Part shown: positions 39,501 through 48,480 of the stretch, piece after piece
Layout: each line of letters opens with the position of its first letter
How positions within the stretch are numbered: the first letter of the stretch is position 1
Assembly (NCBI RefSeq): GCF_000003815.2
Contig: NC_049989.1
Location: 5,581,245-5,645,244 of the forward strand
Source: Branchiostoma floridae
Lineage: Eukaryota > Chordata > Leptocardii > Amphioxiformes > Branchiostomatidae
Reading direction: 5' to 3'
DNA length: 64,000 nucleotides
Made by a program: the position numbers and the translations under genes
Notes under the pieces: generated by a model
The model's input: the letters and a program-made list of their open reading frames with translations, nothing else
Databases searched by the model: none
What the model was told of the DNA's origin: nothing

Positions 39501-40912
39501 ATAACCTTCACATTTTCATTCTTGTGACTCTACATACAAGACTCTACAATCAGATTGTGCCTGAAAATTGCAGGTTTGCTGGTCATACCCCGATAAAAGA
39601 CAAACTTACCCTCAACCTTTCCTTTATTTTTCATACATGAAAGAGAAGGAAAAGTGTTCGTAAGAGCTGCACAAGCATGGTTAAACTTCACATACATTAC
39701 ATGCCTCACAAACAGCAAGGTGGTGCAATCTGACACTTAGATAACTTAGAACTGCATGCAGGGAAAAGGACCATGCATCTCACCTTGCATGCATAAGGCA
39801 GAGAGACTTAGTCACTAAGAAATCTTCATGCAAGGTTGAAGACAAAGTATATGTACATATTAATTTCCAAGTAACATGCACATGTAGGCAATACACATTG
39901 AAGTACATATATGTCACACAATATATATAATCACTATAGACATCCATCAGTTACACATGTATAGCATTGCATACATTCTTTAAAAAAGTGTGTTAATAAA
40001 AAACAATATGCCCAATAAAAAAAGTGTCACGTGATTGTCACGCAGTCATGGCAATTTAACAAAACAACACACTCTTGCTGAAGAGACAAATACCATCACA
40101 ATGACAAGCTTTGCGTATTATTTGGCTGAATTTGCATGTATGCATTGGTGGTTGATTGTTATGTTTTTTTTCATGTTATTTAACATGCAATGTCTTGTCT
40201 CAACAAGGCACGGCATACAAATGTAGCTAACTCAAGGCTTTGTTAGATATATGAGAACCTATTTTGTTTGATGAAACCATTTTCTTTGCATTTTATGTAA
40301 TTCAGGGGAACATTAAATGACATGGGGACAATAAGTTTTCAGATACCAGGCCAACTCCAGGTTGACTTGAATCCTTTAGTTCTATTCAAACATGACACAT
40401 AAGTGTTCCAGCAGATCAAGTTGGGATACCCACGATCAGGAGCATGTGATGAGATGGGACGACATTACAAAACCTATCCAGTACGAAGCTACTTCTTAAC
40501 AGTTCACCAAATACTGTACATCTTCAGATGTTCCAGGCAGTTTTGTTTTGGCCATTTTCATCAAATCATCTTCACTGCAAATTTATGACATAGGGAATAT
40601 GTATTCCCAATGTGTTACTACTGTACTACAGAATTTCTTCCGAAATCTAAAACACCACAAAAACCTCAAAATCAAACGAATTTACGATAACATAGGAATC
40701 TATTAGGATACTACAGTGAGCTATATGCTGGAGGAGGAAGGGATACCCTAATTAAGAACACTTCACAGAGATGGGAGATATTTACCTTCCTCATCCTCCT
40801 CCTCATCACCACTTCCCATCACCGCCCTACTCTTCTTCGTAGTGACCTCCTCATCGTCTCCAGACTCCTCCCCCATCGACTCCTCAGCCTCGCTCTCCAG
40901 AAAGTCTGACAT
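18478..40912 (-). CDS. SUPT6H: Transcription elongation factor SPT6, 37 coding exons, 1828 aa
   Basis: SPT6 is a nuclear histone H3-H4 chaperone that travels with RNA polymerase II and binds its phosphorylated linker. I joined 37 exons on the minus strand; every junction keeps frame and the total is 1829 codons including TAG (human protein 1726 aa). The start [12 protein letters not shown] matches the family N terminus. Order: acidic N-terminal region (1 to about 300), helical core (about 300-776), YqgF-like domain (about 810-934), helix-hairpin-helix (about 934-1079), a death-like domain segment (about 1079-1147), S1 RNA-binding domain (about 1190-1310), tandem SH2 (about 1358-1555) with the phosphate-binding Arg in DVIVRPSSK, and a Thr/Pro-rich tail. 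An acceptor lies 6 bases before the ATG, so a non-coding 5' exon is likely. Introns carry an LTR element, hAT-like and foldback elements and a LINE relic. Confidence 0.97.
20937..27203 (-). CDS. SUPT6H: SUPT6H exons 26-33: S1 domain and tandem SH2
   Basis: Exons: 27203-27056, 26677-26529, 25436-25296, 25037-24842, 24659-24544, 24221-24099, 23739-23551, 21099-20937. The S1 part includes [20 protein letters not shown] and [20 protein letters not shown]. The tandem SH2 runs from [20 protein letters not shown] through [32 protein letters not shown] and [15 protein letters not shown] to [12 protein letters not shown] and [10 protein letters not shown]. In other species this module binds the phosphorylated Rpb1 linker. 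Intron 32 contains a complete LTR element. Confidence 0.95.
21382..21400. repeat. Left arm of a 19-bp inverted repeat around the LTR element
   Basis: AATACAACACAGGGTATTC here is the exact reverse complement of 23405-23423. Removing the LTR element leaves a hairpin of about 85 bases with 19-bp arms, so the LTR element seems to have inserted into the loop of an older small foldback element. Confidence 0.7.
21445..21699 (-). repeat. LTR (3' LTR in the favoured orientation)
   Basis: 255 bases, TGTCACGGTGG at the left boundary and CTCGTGACA at the right, identical to the repeat at 23144-23398. The repeated GTGACAC motif near its end also occurs in the other LTR. Confidence 0.9.
23144..23398 (-). 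repeat. LTR (5' LTR in the favoured orientation)
   Basis: Identical partner of the repeat at 21445-21699. The outer edge is followed by CTTT, the target duplication, and then by the right arm of the older 19-bp inverted repeat at 23405-23423. Confidence 0.9.
24500..24537. repeat. (TA)19 microsatellite directly after a SUPT6H splice donor
   Basis: Pure TA repeat of about 38 bases. On the minus strand the exon 30 donor reads AAG/GTACTGG and the TA tract begins 7 bases into the intron, so length changes here sit next to the 5' splice site. Confidence 0.95.
25640..26320. repeat. Interspersed repeat rich in GAACATGTTC-like half-sites
   Basis: AT-rich stretch within SUPT6H intron 27 with many copies of (T)TGAACATTT, AACATGTT, GTTCCAACA and their reverse complements. 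The two ends look like diverged inverted copies of each other, as in an old foldback element. No coding signal and no clear boundary. Confidence 0.4.
27596..31269 (-). CDS. SUPT6H: SUPT6H exons 18-25: YqgF, HhH and death-like segment
   Basis: Exons: 31269-31127, 30727-30610, 30336-30260, 29954-29819, 29243-29106, 28980-28813, 28377-28250, 27800-27596. Landmarks: [17 protein letters not shown], the YqgF-like strand [52 protein letters not shown], the HhH motif [15 protein letters not shown] and [20 protein letters not shown]. The YqgF fold is related to RuvC nucleases, but in SPT6 proteins it is thought to lack catalysis. Confidence 0.95.
30787..31019. mobile_element. Foldback MITE with a 14-bp flanking duplication
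   Basis: Termini ACTGTAAATGC (30802) and GCATTTACAGT (ends 31002) are inverted. Internal CCGCAAACTTA and GTGGT segments are repeated in both orientations. CAATTTGG(C/T)CTGCA flanks it at 30787-30800 and 31006-31019 (13 of 14 bases match), compatible with a target duplication. Lies in SUPT6H intron 18. Confidence 0.65.
31390..31467. repeat. Short tandem duplication (about 43-bp period)
   Basis: GGCCAAGCCAACTTTCCCAT and its near copy GGGCCAACCAACTTTCCCAT start 43 bases apart (31401 and 31444), both followed by CCTG. Lies in SUPT6H intron 17. No further meaning seen. Confidence 0.6.
31717..36139 (-). CDS. SUPT6H: SUPT6H exons 10-17: helical core with Lys/Glu insertion
   Basis: Exons: 36139-36020, 35707-35618, 35109-34964, 34482-34178, 33759-33630, 33172-33022, 32634-32489, 31903-31717. 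Landmarks: [65 protein letters not shown] and [12 protein letters not shown]. Exon 13 (34482-34178) holds a run of eight Lys followed by a region ending in fourteen consecutive Glu; the matching human region is shorter and less homopolymeric. The linker between exons 16 and 17 is about ten residues shorter than in human. Confidence 0.95.
33230..33540. repeat. Interspersed SINE-like repeat ending in a (CA)n tract
   Basis: Contains GGTAAAGGTAGTCTC, GGGAGGAAAGACCCCAATCC and GTGTCTTTCCCAAGGCCACA, a combination that I recognise as a recurring dispersed repeat of amphioxus-like genomes. A (CA)9 run lies at about 33513-33530. The recognition is from memory and the boundaries are approximate. Confidence 0.45.
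34521..34850. mobile_element. hAT-like non-autonomous element
   Basis: Starts CAGGGCTCAAAAT and ends AACTTCAAGCCCTG, an inverted pair with the CAGGG terminus typical of hAT elements. The flanking 8-mers (AGACATCT and TAAGTAAC) do not match, so the target duplication has decayed or a boundary is off. The interior repeats GTGCAC motifs. It lies in SUPT6H intron 12. A similar terminus, CAGTGCTCGAAAT, occurs alone at 28570, and AGGGCTTGAAAT near 56335. Confidence 0.55.
36302..36616 (+). pseudogene. LINE reverse-transcriptase ORF2 C-terminal relic
   Basis: Read from 36356, the frame gives [19 protein letters not shown], then [20 protein letters not shown] and, after one in-frame [18 protein letters not shown] before a final stop at 36587-36589. 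The pattern R-F-x-[20 protein letters not shown] and WR-RV-IRAT is the usual C-terminal end of ORF2 in several LINE clades. It is followed by a GAT repeat typical of a LINE 3' tail. It is 5'-truncated, carries an internal stop and lies antisense in SUPT6H intron 9, so it is dead. Confidence 0.75.
36681..40912 (-). CDS. SUPT6H: SUPT6H exons 1-9: acidic N-terminal region
   Basis: Exons: 40912-40786, 39252-39070, 38635-38562, 38348-38211, 37811-37730, 37496-37424, 37307-37202, 37074-36994, 36869-36681. This part is Asp/Glu-rich with interspersed Lys/Arg patches. Conserved landmarks are [73 protein letters not shown] and [15 protein letters not shown]. In other species this region binds histones and the partner IWS1. 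Exon 2 carries an unusual run of alternating Arg-Ser (six RS pairs), not remembered from the vertebrate protein. Confidence 0.95.
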
Positions 40913-40917
40913 GGTGC

Positions 40918-41660
40918 TCTGTACAGGACAGCAGCCTTCACTGTAGTTAAACTGTAGTGCACTGTTTTACCTGGAGTGATAGTAGCAAGATGAAGGCATA
41001 ATTATTTACAATGTGGAGATAAACTTAACAAATTAGATAATTGAACAGATGTTAGATAGTAGAGTGGTCTAGGTGAAAATGTTAGTAATGAAGTGCTTGG
41101 AGGATTTCGTCAGAGTAGTGTATTTTTTTCCACCTTCAATAACTTCCTAAATTTGCATCTTTCATCAGTGCGCCCCCCTCCCCAACACACACATGGGTCT
41201 CATGATTACGTTCATGATGGCCAACACGTCACAGGTTTCTGGTTTCTAACACACACGCAGCAGCACATAGCGACTTCATCTACTAGTACTACATATGCCG
41301 AGGAAAACCGTCCTCTTTTGGGAAAAACACAGATTATGGGAATGACGCACAAGCGCACCCCAGGCCAGGTGCTTTGACTGCCAAGTTCTGCCTGACTTCG
41401 GTAAAAGTAGAGTCCGATTTCTAGACAATCACGAACAGCCTAGGTAATACAACTACGATCAGAAGAATGTCTGGTATGTTGCACACCTGTGTGATGTAAA
41501 AGAAAGGTTGTGAAGTCCTCTTGACTTCTTGAAAATCAGCTTACAAAACAAAGAGATCGCCACCAATGCTTCCTCCGCGAAGAAACAAAGATGGCGAACG
41601 CCAATGGTCACGTGATCAAGCCAGCTGAGACGGCTCTGGGAACGAGACCTTCCATTGCAT
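40918..41660 (-). promoter_or_regulatory. Candidate SUPT6H promoter and non-coding first exon
   Basis: A good acceptor (TGTACAG) ends 6 bases before the SUPT6H ATG, implying an upstream non-coding exon. On the minus strand TTTT/GTAAGC offers a donor at 41544, so the exon would run from roughly 41600 to 41545. This stretch contains AAGATGGCG (YY1-type), CCAAT and the E-box TCACGTGA within about 30 bases (41588-41618). The YY1-type motif is in the plus orientation, so a divergent promoter is also possible. Confidence 0.4.
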
Positions 41661-41868
41661 TGACACCTGCTAGGAATGATTGACGGAACAAGCAGTTTCA
41701 AAATACATGTAGTTTCTTTGAAAAGTTACAGAAAAATCTATTCAAATGACAACATTGTAGATGTTGATCATACAAGATGAGTATGCAGACTTTGTGCACA
41801 ATCTTTCTCTCGCTTCTGCTCTGCCCGCCAAAGTGCACTGGCCAGGCATTAGTGTTCTGGCCTTGGTA

Positions 41869-42040
41869 CTAGTATTTAGTTCGTCTCCAAGCAGACCCTA
41901 CGGTGCCTTAGAGATAGTATCAAAGCTGACCAAGGAGTATAGCCGACCAAAGCGAGTCAAACGGGCACGGCTATACTCCTTGGCCAACTGATACTATCTC
42001 TAAGGCACCGTAGGGTGTGCTTGGAGACTAGTATTTAGTT
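41869..42040. mobile_element. Palindromic foldback element with exact 13-bp flanking duplication
   Basis: Element 41882-42027. The arms start GTCTCCAAGCAGACCCTACG and are mirrored at the right end by CGTAGGGTGTGCTTGGAGAC. The arms extend through GATAGTATCA and CCAAGGAGTATAGCC, so almost the entire 146 bases are one hairpin with a short GC-rich loop. CTAGTATTTAGTT occurs exactly at both edges (41869-41881 and 42028-42040). Related to the element at 4591-4742. Confidence 0.85.
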
Positions 42041-43291
42041 TGAAAGGTCTTGAAACTGACACATATGCAAAACCTGCTTAGAATTTAGATTCGGTCATAA
42101 GACCATCATTACTGTGAAAATAAGTGTTACGCAATTTATGCGTTTTCTTAGGACTCAGTGGGGGAGATAACATGAACGTTACAACTGTTAAACGTTACAG
42201 GTATTGCTGATGTTTGGCTTCAGGTTGATGTGTGCTTCACGTAGTTATGGGCATCAGTAGAAGCGGCACAATCAGGAAAACGAAAATAATTTCTTCAGAA
42301 CCAGTTCACCAAGCATTGAGGCGGTGCAGTGAGAGCAAGGAGGTTGAAAGAGGGAGAGCAATCGTCTACCCTTAGTCAGTGTCCACTACGCTCCTTGCGG
42401 TAATGGATGGTACTTCAGGATGCATTTCGTAGCGCATGATGATGACAGACGACAAGGACTCAACCTGTAAAGCCGCCCGTCGACGTTTGCATTCCAGACA
42501 CGAAGCGGCAGCGTCAAAGTCTGGGCTTTTTATGAGATTTTTCTCCCTGGACATTTAAGTCACGAGGACTGAACGCATCACGCAAGTGCAGGCGTTTAGT
42601 AACATGCTTGGGGCGGTATCGTATACATCACAAACGTTAGTATAGAATTAGAATTGGACAAATTGGACTGGTGGCAAATGTTGAAAACATATACAGACTG
42701 TTGCAGCATTTGTAAAACATTACTTTGAATCGCTTAGTAATATACTATTTCATAGTTTAAGTTGTTATAGAAATGTGTCATAATACTGTTATTGTTATTG
42801 TGTTTTTCTTAATGTAAGTCCAGGACTGCCTCATTCAGATAAGCAGGTCTAGCTTCAACCAGACTGTACGCGCCTGGTAAAACAAATAAAGTAAATGTGA
42901 AGAGTAGCACATTAGCACATTTTAGATATACACAACTACTAAGAATCAGCTAAGTGTTCATTATTCTTAACCCTCCTTGACTTCTATAGGAAAAGAGTTT
43001 GTTTTACTTTCTTAATTCAAGTCCTGAAAAATTCGCTAGAAACATTTAGGAGGCTGTTAAAGGACGGCGGACTGATAGTTATTTCTGACTTTCTGTATCA
43101 TAAACCATCGAACCTACAGGTCTAGTTTTCTTCCATTTATCTTTTCAAAATTGGCCAGAAGTAGTTCACACCAAGGATATTTACAGGTTTGCGATAGCAA
43201 AACCTGTTCTGTTTTTCGTTGCATTTATGGGCGCCGCCATTTTGTTTTGACGTGTATGACGGGAAGGGTGGCGCCATTTGGATTTGATGGA
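42041..43291. other. Intergenic stretch without a recognised gene
   Basis: No exon or repeat boundary I can defend. Near 43226-43275 there is a GC-rich patch with GCCGCCATTTTG (YY1-type), TGACG and GGCGCCATTTGG, which looks promoter-like but has no obvious gene behind it; a tandem repeat follows directly. Confidence 0.35.
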
Positions 43292-43868
43292 TTAGTGTGT
43301 TGTATGAAGTGATGTGATAAGATGACTAGGAAATGTGATCTTGTGCTCTTGTCGGAAACGGCAGGACGGCAAGAGCCACAAGCATGAAGGGTTAGTGTGT
43401 TGTATGAAGGAATTGGACGGGATCTTTAGGAAATGTTGTTAGTGTGTTGTATGTAGGAATTGGATGGGATGGTTAGGAAATGTGATCTTGTGCTCTTGTC
43501 GGAAACGGCAGGACGGCAAGAGCCACAAGTATGAAGGGTTGGTGTGTTGTATGAAGGAATTGGATGGGATGGTTAGGAAATGTGATCTTGTGCTCTTGTC
43601 GGAAACGGCAGGACGGCAAGAGCCACAAGCATGAAAGGTTAGTGTGTTGTATGAAGGGATTAGATGGGATGGTTAGGAAATATTATGACCTTGTGCTCTT
43701 GTCGGAAACGGCAAGACGTCAAGAGCCACAAGCATGATGGGTTGGTGTGTTGTATGAAAGGATTGGATGAGATGGTTAGGGAATATGATCTCGTGCTCTT
43801 GTCGGAAACGGCAGGACGGCAAGAGCCACAAGTATGAAGGGTTAGTATGTTGTAAAGTTAGGAAAATT
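43292..43868. repeat. Minisatellite, about 100-bp unit, 5 full and 2 partial copies, each with an internal hairpin
   Basis: Units start at 43292, 43392 (partial, 47 bases), 43439, 43539, 43639, 43742 and 43842 (partial). Each full unit contains CTTGTGCTCTTG, a short GC-rich segment (CGGAAACGGCAGGACGG) and CAAGAGCCACAAG, which pairs back to the first block with one bulge. The hairpin block is better conserved than the spacer (TTAGTGTGTTGTATGAAGG...). No direct-repeat/unique-spacer structure, so this is not a CRISPR-like array. Confidence 0.92.
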
Positions 43869-43876
43869 ACGACAAC

Positions 43877-43941
43877 ATCTCCAACTTGGACATGTAACAA
43901 ATATATACAGGTTCCTTTAGTTACATGTCCAAGTTGGAGAT
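43877..43941. repeat. Perfect 21-bp inverted repeat beside the minisatellite
   Basis: ATCTCCAACTTGGACATGTA plus A (43877-43897) is exactly complementary to 43921-43941, with a 23-base loop. It starts where the minisatellite ends and may be its boundary or an independent foldback. Confidence 0.85.
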
Positions 43942-46239
43942 CAGCACATGAAGGATGAAGAAATGACGCAGAGACAAGAATTTCCGTACGCTAGGCACGG
44001 AAGACGTTTAACGTTATAACAGACTTCATAATAATGCTATCTCACTCAGGCCTTAACTGAAGTCCTCTATTGTCTCTCCTGAACTGAAGTCTCTTACCTT
44101 ACACTCTCTTGTCTTCACATTCTGTCTTAGTACCAGACAAATGTCTGCTCTCCCGAACTGCCGTAGAAATCTCCCGTCTTTGTATTCTGTTTTACCTGAC
44201 AGACATCTACTCAACTCCGCTCATATCACTCAACATTGGTTACTTGTACATCTCGGTCTGTTGCAGTTTACGTCATCAAACGAATAACTGTCTAAGAATA
44301 ACAATCATAGTACAATAATACATCATTACATTAATACATCTAGCAAACGTTGTGTTGTATCTTCTTGTAAGTGACGGAGTGAAAGGCTGCTACAGCTTGT
44401 ATGCACAATATACTTGTAAGGTCCCATTGATGTATTACTCCGAGTTCCAACCCAAAAAGTAAACGGCTGCACGGACGTGTATTTGTAGCGTTGAGAAACT
44501 CCCGAAAACGTTAGATTGGTAAAAGTCTGTTTGTAACTCAAGAAATTTGCAGGCAATGTTCGAATTATGTAAATGGCATGCTAGAAATAATATATTGACT
44601 TATTCATATCTGTAAATATGCATATACGTCTGCTTAGTTGTATTGTAAGTACTTGTTATAATCCTCACGAAAGTCGCTGTACTTTTGTCGTGTCAATAAA
44701 GACTTCATATACATTTGGTTGGGATGTCTACCATTCGTATATCCACCCTTTAGACCGTCGTTGTCTAGGTCAATTGAATTATTTTTTTACATTCCTTAAT
44801 ATGACATAATAGAATAGACAACAGGTAATCGTAAAAGTCAAATAACGCAGACAGCAAATATATGTTAGTCCATGAATTCTCTAACTGCAGTCAGTTTTTC
44901 CTTCAATAGCAGCGCAATCGCTTGGCTGCACGCGGCTCTGCTGCCGGTCTGGCATTTCCCTCTCATGGCCTTGCTCCTTCGGGCAACATTGTTTCTGGTT
45001 TTGCATGGCACCCAGCCTCGGTCCCCTTGTAGCAATTTGCACACGGATGTCCTTCCCTTCAGTGATACAGCTCGTCTTCCAGTGTAAGCCATCAGCGACG
45101 TCCCTTGCGGCGGTAGGAGTTCGTGTGGATCTCTCTTGCCCGACCTGTGCTGAGATCGAGAGATCAGAGAGACACACACATATCAACCTGTACCTGAACA
45201 CTTATTAAGCCCAACAAAATATTCAAAATATTCGAATATGTTGATTCGCTTTTGAATAAGAATAAGAAGAATAAAAGTGATAAGGAAAAGAACAATAAGT
45301 CCATGTTGATGAGATGTTTCCTTTTCACTGCAAGTATTATAGTTGTACTTCTTAGACATCTTTATGATGAGCCCCTGCAACAACAATGCCAAAAAGGACA
45401 GGTCAATTGCATTTACCTATAAATTTGAAAAATCCAAAACTAACAATTAAATCAAGTTCATAATCCAACTATACCTGGCTCTGACCAAAGAACACGATCA
45501 ATTATTCTAAGATCCTCTTGACTATGCAGAAGTGGAACTGGAAGCTGATTACTTACCGAAGTGCAGTGCGTGGGGGCAGTCGTTATTAATCATCAGAGAC
45601 CGGTCCCAAACCCGTGTTGTCTCCTCTCTGCCTGGCAGCGAAATGACTGCTGTGCTCGTAATCAGCTTGGTTTACGTTGCATCTGCATTACGCAATATGA
45701 ATACTAGGCAGCTCATTGGCCAGCGACCATGGGTTATTCCATAGCGGAAAAGGGGGAGCTCTGAAAGAGGAGCAAGGTAGTAAACAACCGGCCAACATGT
45801 AGAAAAAAAAGAATCTCACCAAACTTGAAATCTTGGACATATTCTCCAAACATTCCATTGGCCGTGGCGAGGACTGCGGGCATGCTATAAGCCACAGTGA
45901 CATACTAGTATCATGTGTAAAACACACGTAGAAAAAAACACCCTAACGTTAGTTCTAACATGATCTGTTCCCATTGTATTGCATATGATTGCGCAATTCC
46001 ATGCCACCTGAATGAAACCTTTGAAACCAAAGAATTCTAAAAAGCAAGATACACCGTCACGAATAGTAAAATGAAAACTGTATACGCAGACAAGTCGTCC
46101 ATCTTGATATTTTCCTCGTTGGCTTCTCGGGTCCAAAATATAACTCATAATACTGTGCTGTCAATTTATAAATATACACGACAACTACGTTTTCGTAAAT
46201 ATCTCAACACACTTAGGATATGTCGAAAAAGACCCACCG
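43942..46239. other. Intergenic stretch without a recognised gene
   Basis: Two overlapping minus-strand open frames of about 105 codons at 44865-45201 look compositionally coding-like but show no motif and no supporting splice structure. I see nothing else I can name. Confidence 0.35.
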
Positions 46240-46560
46240 GTGCTAAATAGGTCACATGGTTCCTTGTGTTGTTGTTGTCGCAAATCCAGCGATGTCCAGC
46301 ATTACAACAAGCTCCTCGGAGGTGGTGGGGTGGCGGGAACGTCTTGATACGTCGTACAAGAAATTGTTGGCGTTGGTCTGCATGATGTGGGCAACGTACG
46401 GAAGGATGCCTTTGTGTTATCCAAAATGATGAAGCCCTTGGTTGCGCCGAGGATGTCGCCACCGCCGTATGCAGGTAGCCAACAATCAGTAATTCCAGTG
46501 CATTTCCAAGTCTGTCTTCGGAAACAACGGACACATCGAAGGGAGACATTACCGTTAATG
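46240..46560 (-). pseudogene. Possible frame-broken coding remnant
   Basis: On the minus strand three frames each carry a protein-like stretch in succession: SPFDVSVVSEDRLGNALELL, then YGGGDILGATKGFIILDNTK, then YVAHIMQTNANNFLYDVSRR followed by TTSEELVVMLDIAGF. The switch between frames suggests an old gene or transposon fragment with small indels. I do not recognise the family. It could be chance. Confidence 0.25.
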
Positions 46561-47067
46561 AAAAGGAACAGAAATGAGATACTATGGCCGTGGGAATCCA
46601 CCAGACGTTGCGTCAGACCGTGTCAGCTTTCTCTGCCCCGGGGTCATCGGGTTATCGGGGTCATCAGAGAAATCAGGGTTTGTCACGTTTTCAATTAACC
46701 GGCAAAATAGCAAGGTGTCAGGTTCACACGCTTCCTGTCAATCATCTAACTGTCATTTGGTTTGACTTCCTCTATCTTTTATATATATAAACTGTCCCGT
46801 GTTCTGTGAAATAGGTGGGGTTTGTGATTTTAATGAAACGTAGACTTTTGGTGATCTACAATTAGGAAACGCTCGGACAAATTGTGGCAACAGTTTGAAA
46901 TAAACTTTCTTTCGGTCTCGTCGTGAAGACATTTTCCACTGCATTCAGTATGCAATACTTAAACAGTCTAACGTGGACAAATAGCTTCTTATAACGACCT
47001 CTTTCTATCTCTAATGGATAAGCGCTTATTCTTATCTTAGATATGGCGGATCTTTATTCGAACTCAG

Positions 47068-47243
47068 GTAATTTTCCATCGAATATATATTTGGATTTGA
47101 AACCTTTGTAGCATATTGGCTTACCATGATTTGTAGACGATTTGTAAAAGAATGTTTGACGTACATATCCTCTCTTTAATTAACAATGTACATATATTGC
47201 TACAAAGGTTTCAAATCCAAATATATATTCGATGGAAAATTAC
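47068..47243. repeat. Perfect 46-bp inverted repeat (foldback element)
   Basis: The left arm 47068-47113 (GTAATTTTCCATCG... ...CTTTGTAGCA) and right arm 47198-47243 are exact reverse complements over 46 bases, separated by 84 bases. No target duplication was found at the outer edges. Exact arms suggest recent formation or active homogenisation. Confidence 0.9.
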
Positions 47244-47895
47244 ATAAGAAGGAATATCATGAAAGTTGGTGTAACCAGCTCTTCTTGCAATTATTTCCCA
47301 TTTTGTATTGTTGACACAGTAAAACGTTCACCTGTAAGGGATGTGTGTGGATGTCCAGTTGCTTCAGCCTCAGTCAATACTTAGGTACAAGAACACTGAT
47401 ACATCCATATCTATTTGGAATATCCCGAGTTTTAATAAATTTGCCCTACTAGCTAGGTTACACTAATTTCTGTGTGCACTAAGGATCGGTGTTTTTACAA
47501 AAGCGGTTCTATATGTTAATATTTCAACAGGGCAATTGTCATTGGAGTGCTCTTTGCCTCAGATCTCAACAGAATACTAGTATAACATTATAGACTTGAT
47601 ATATGCATTATCGTGTTTAAGTAGGGCCTTAGGGAATAACGCAGTCTGGATGAGGGTTTTGATACCGAAAGCGGCTTTCTGTGCCTTTCAAGACAGTTGA
47701 TTTAGCTAAAGAATAACTGCCTGACGAGGACAGGCCTGGATAAAGAGAGTCATTTGGAAACTTGATGTTCCTGAAAGTCCATCCCAATTTTTTGAAAACC
47801 ACCACTTTAGTTTTCTTTAGTCTTGAATCTTCCATTTCACGCAGAAGACGTTAAGCTTGTCCAGTGCACGCAACACAAAACACGTTTATCTACGT

Positions 47896-48089
47896 CTACG
47901 GTGACAGTGGTGTCCTGTCTGAACATGCACCTGCATGATCATGAGTCATGGGAAATTCCCTGACGAGGTGACGGCCCAAAACCCCCACGCCTCTACGGCG
48001 ACAGTGGTGTCGTGTCTGAACATGCAGCTGCATGATCATGAGTCATGGGAAATTCCCTGACGAGATGACGGCCAAAAAACCCCACGCCT
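47896..48089. repeat. Tandem duplication, 97-bp unit, 2 copies
   Basis: Two copies starting at 47896 and 47993, each with CTACGG(T/C)GACAGTGGTGTC, CTGCATGATCATGAGTCATG and CCCACGCCT near the end, differing at only a few bases. Confidence 0.9.
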
Positions 48090-48480
48090 CCATACATGAT
48101 CGTAAATGCGCGATTTTATTTTTACAAAAATGAATTTATGACGATTGTGAATTAAAGAAATGTGGTTTTTTTTATAATTGCAGATATGACGACAGTGAAT
48201 GAAAGACATGCGGTGTTTTTTTTCGAATGCCAATATGATGACTGCGTATGAAAGAAATGCGGGATTTTTACGAATGCGATTATGACGATTGCGAATAAAA
48301 GAAATGGGGGATTGTTTACAAATGCAATTATGACGATTGCGATTGAAAAATGTGTGATTTCTTACAAATTCAAATCTGACGATTGTTAGTGAAAGAAATA
48401 CGGGATTCTGTACGGATGCAATTACGACGACCTTGATTTAAAGAAGTGTGGGATTTGTTACAAATGATGACGATGGTGAA
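48090..48480. repeat. Degenerate tandem array, unit about 60 bp
   Basis: Around six to seven diverged units, each with TTTTTACAAATGCAATTATGACG-like order: an A-rich TTAC(A/G)AATGC block, TATGACGATTG, a GAATAAAAGAAATG block and GGGATTT. It begins exactly where the 97-bp duplication ends. Unit lengths vary. Confidence 0.8.

Noticed and set aside
43292-43868. CRISPR-like array
   Set aside because: Eukaryotic context, units are contiguous with similar spacers and no unique spacer sequences; it is a minisatellite.
44865-45201. Two overlapping minus-strand open frames of about 105 codons
   Set aside because: No domain, no conserved motif, no splice partners; cannot be supported as a gene.
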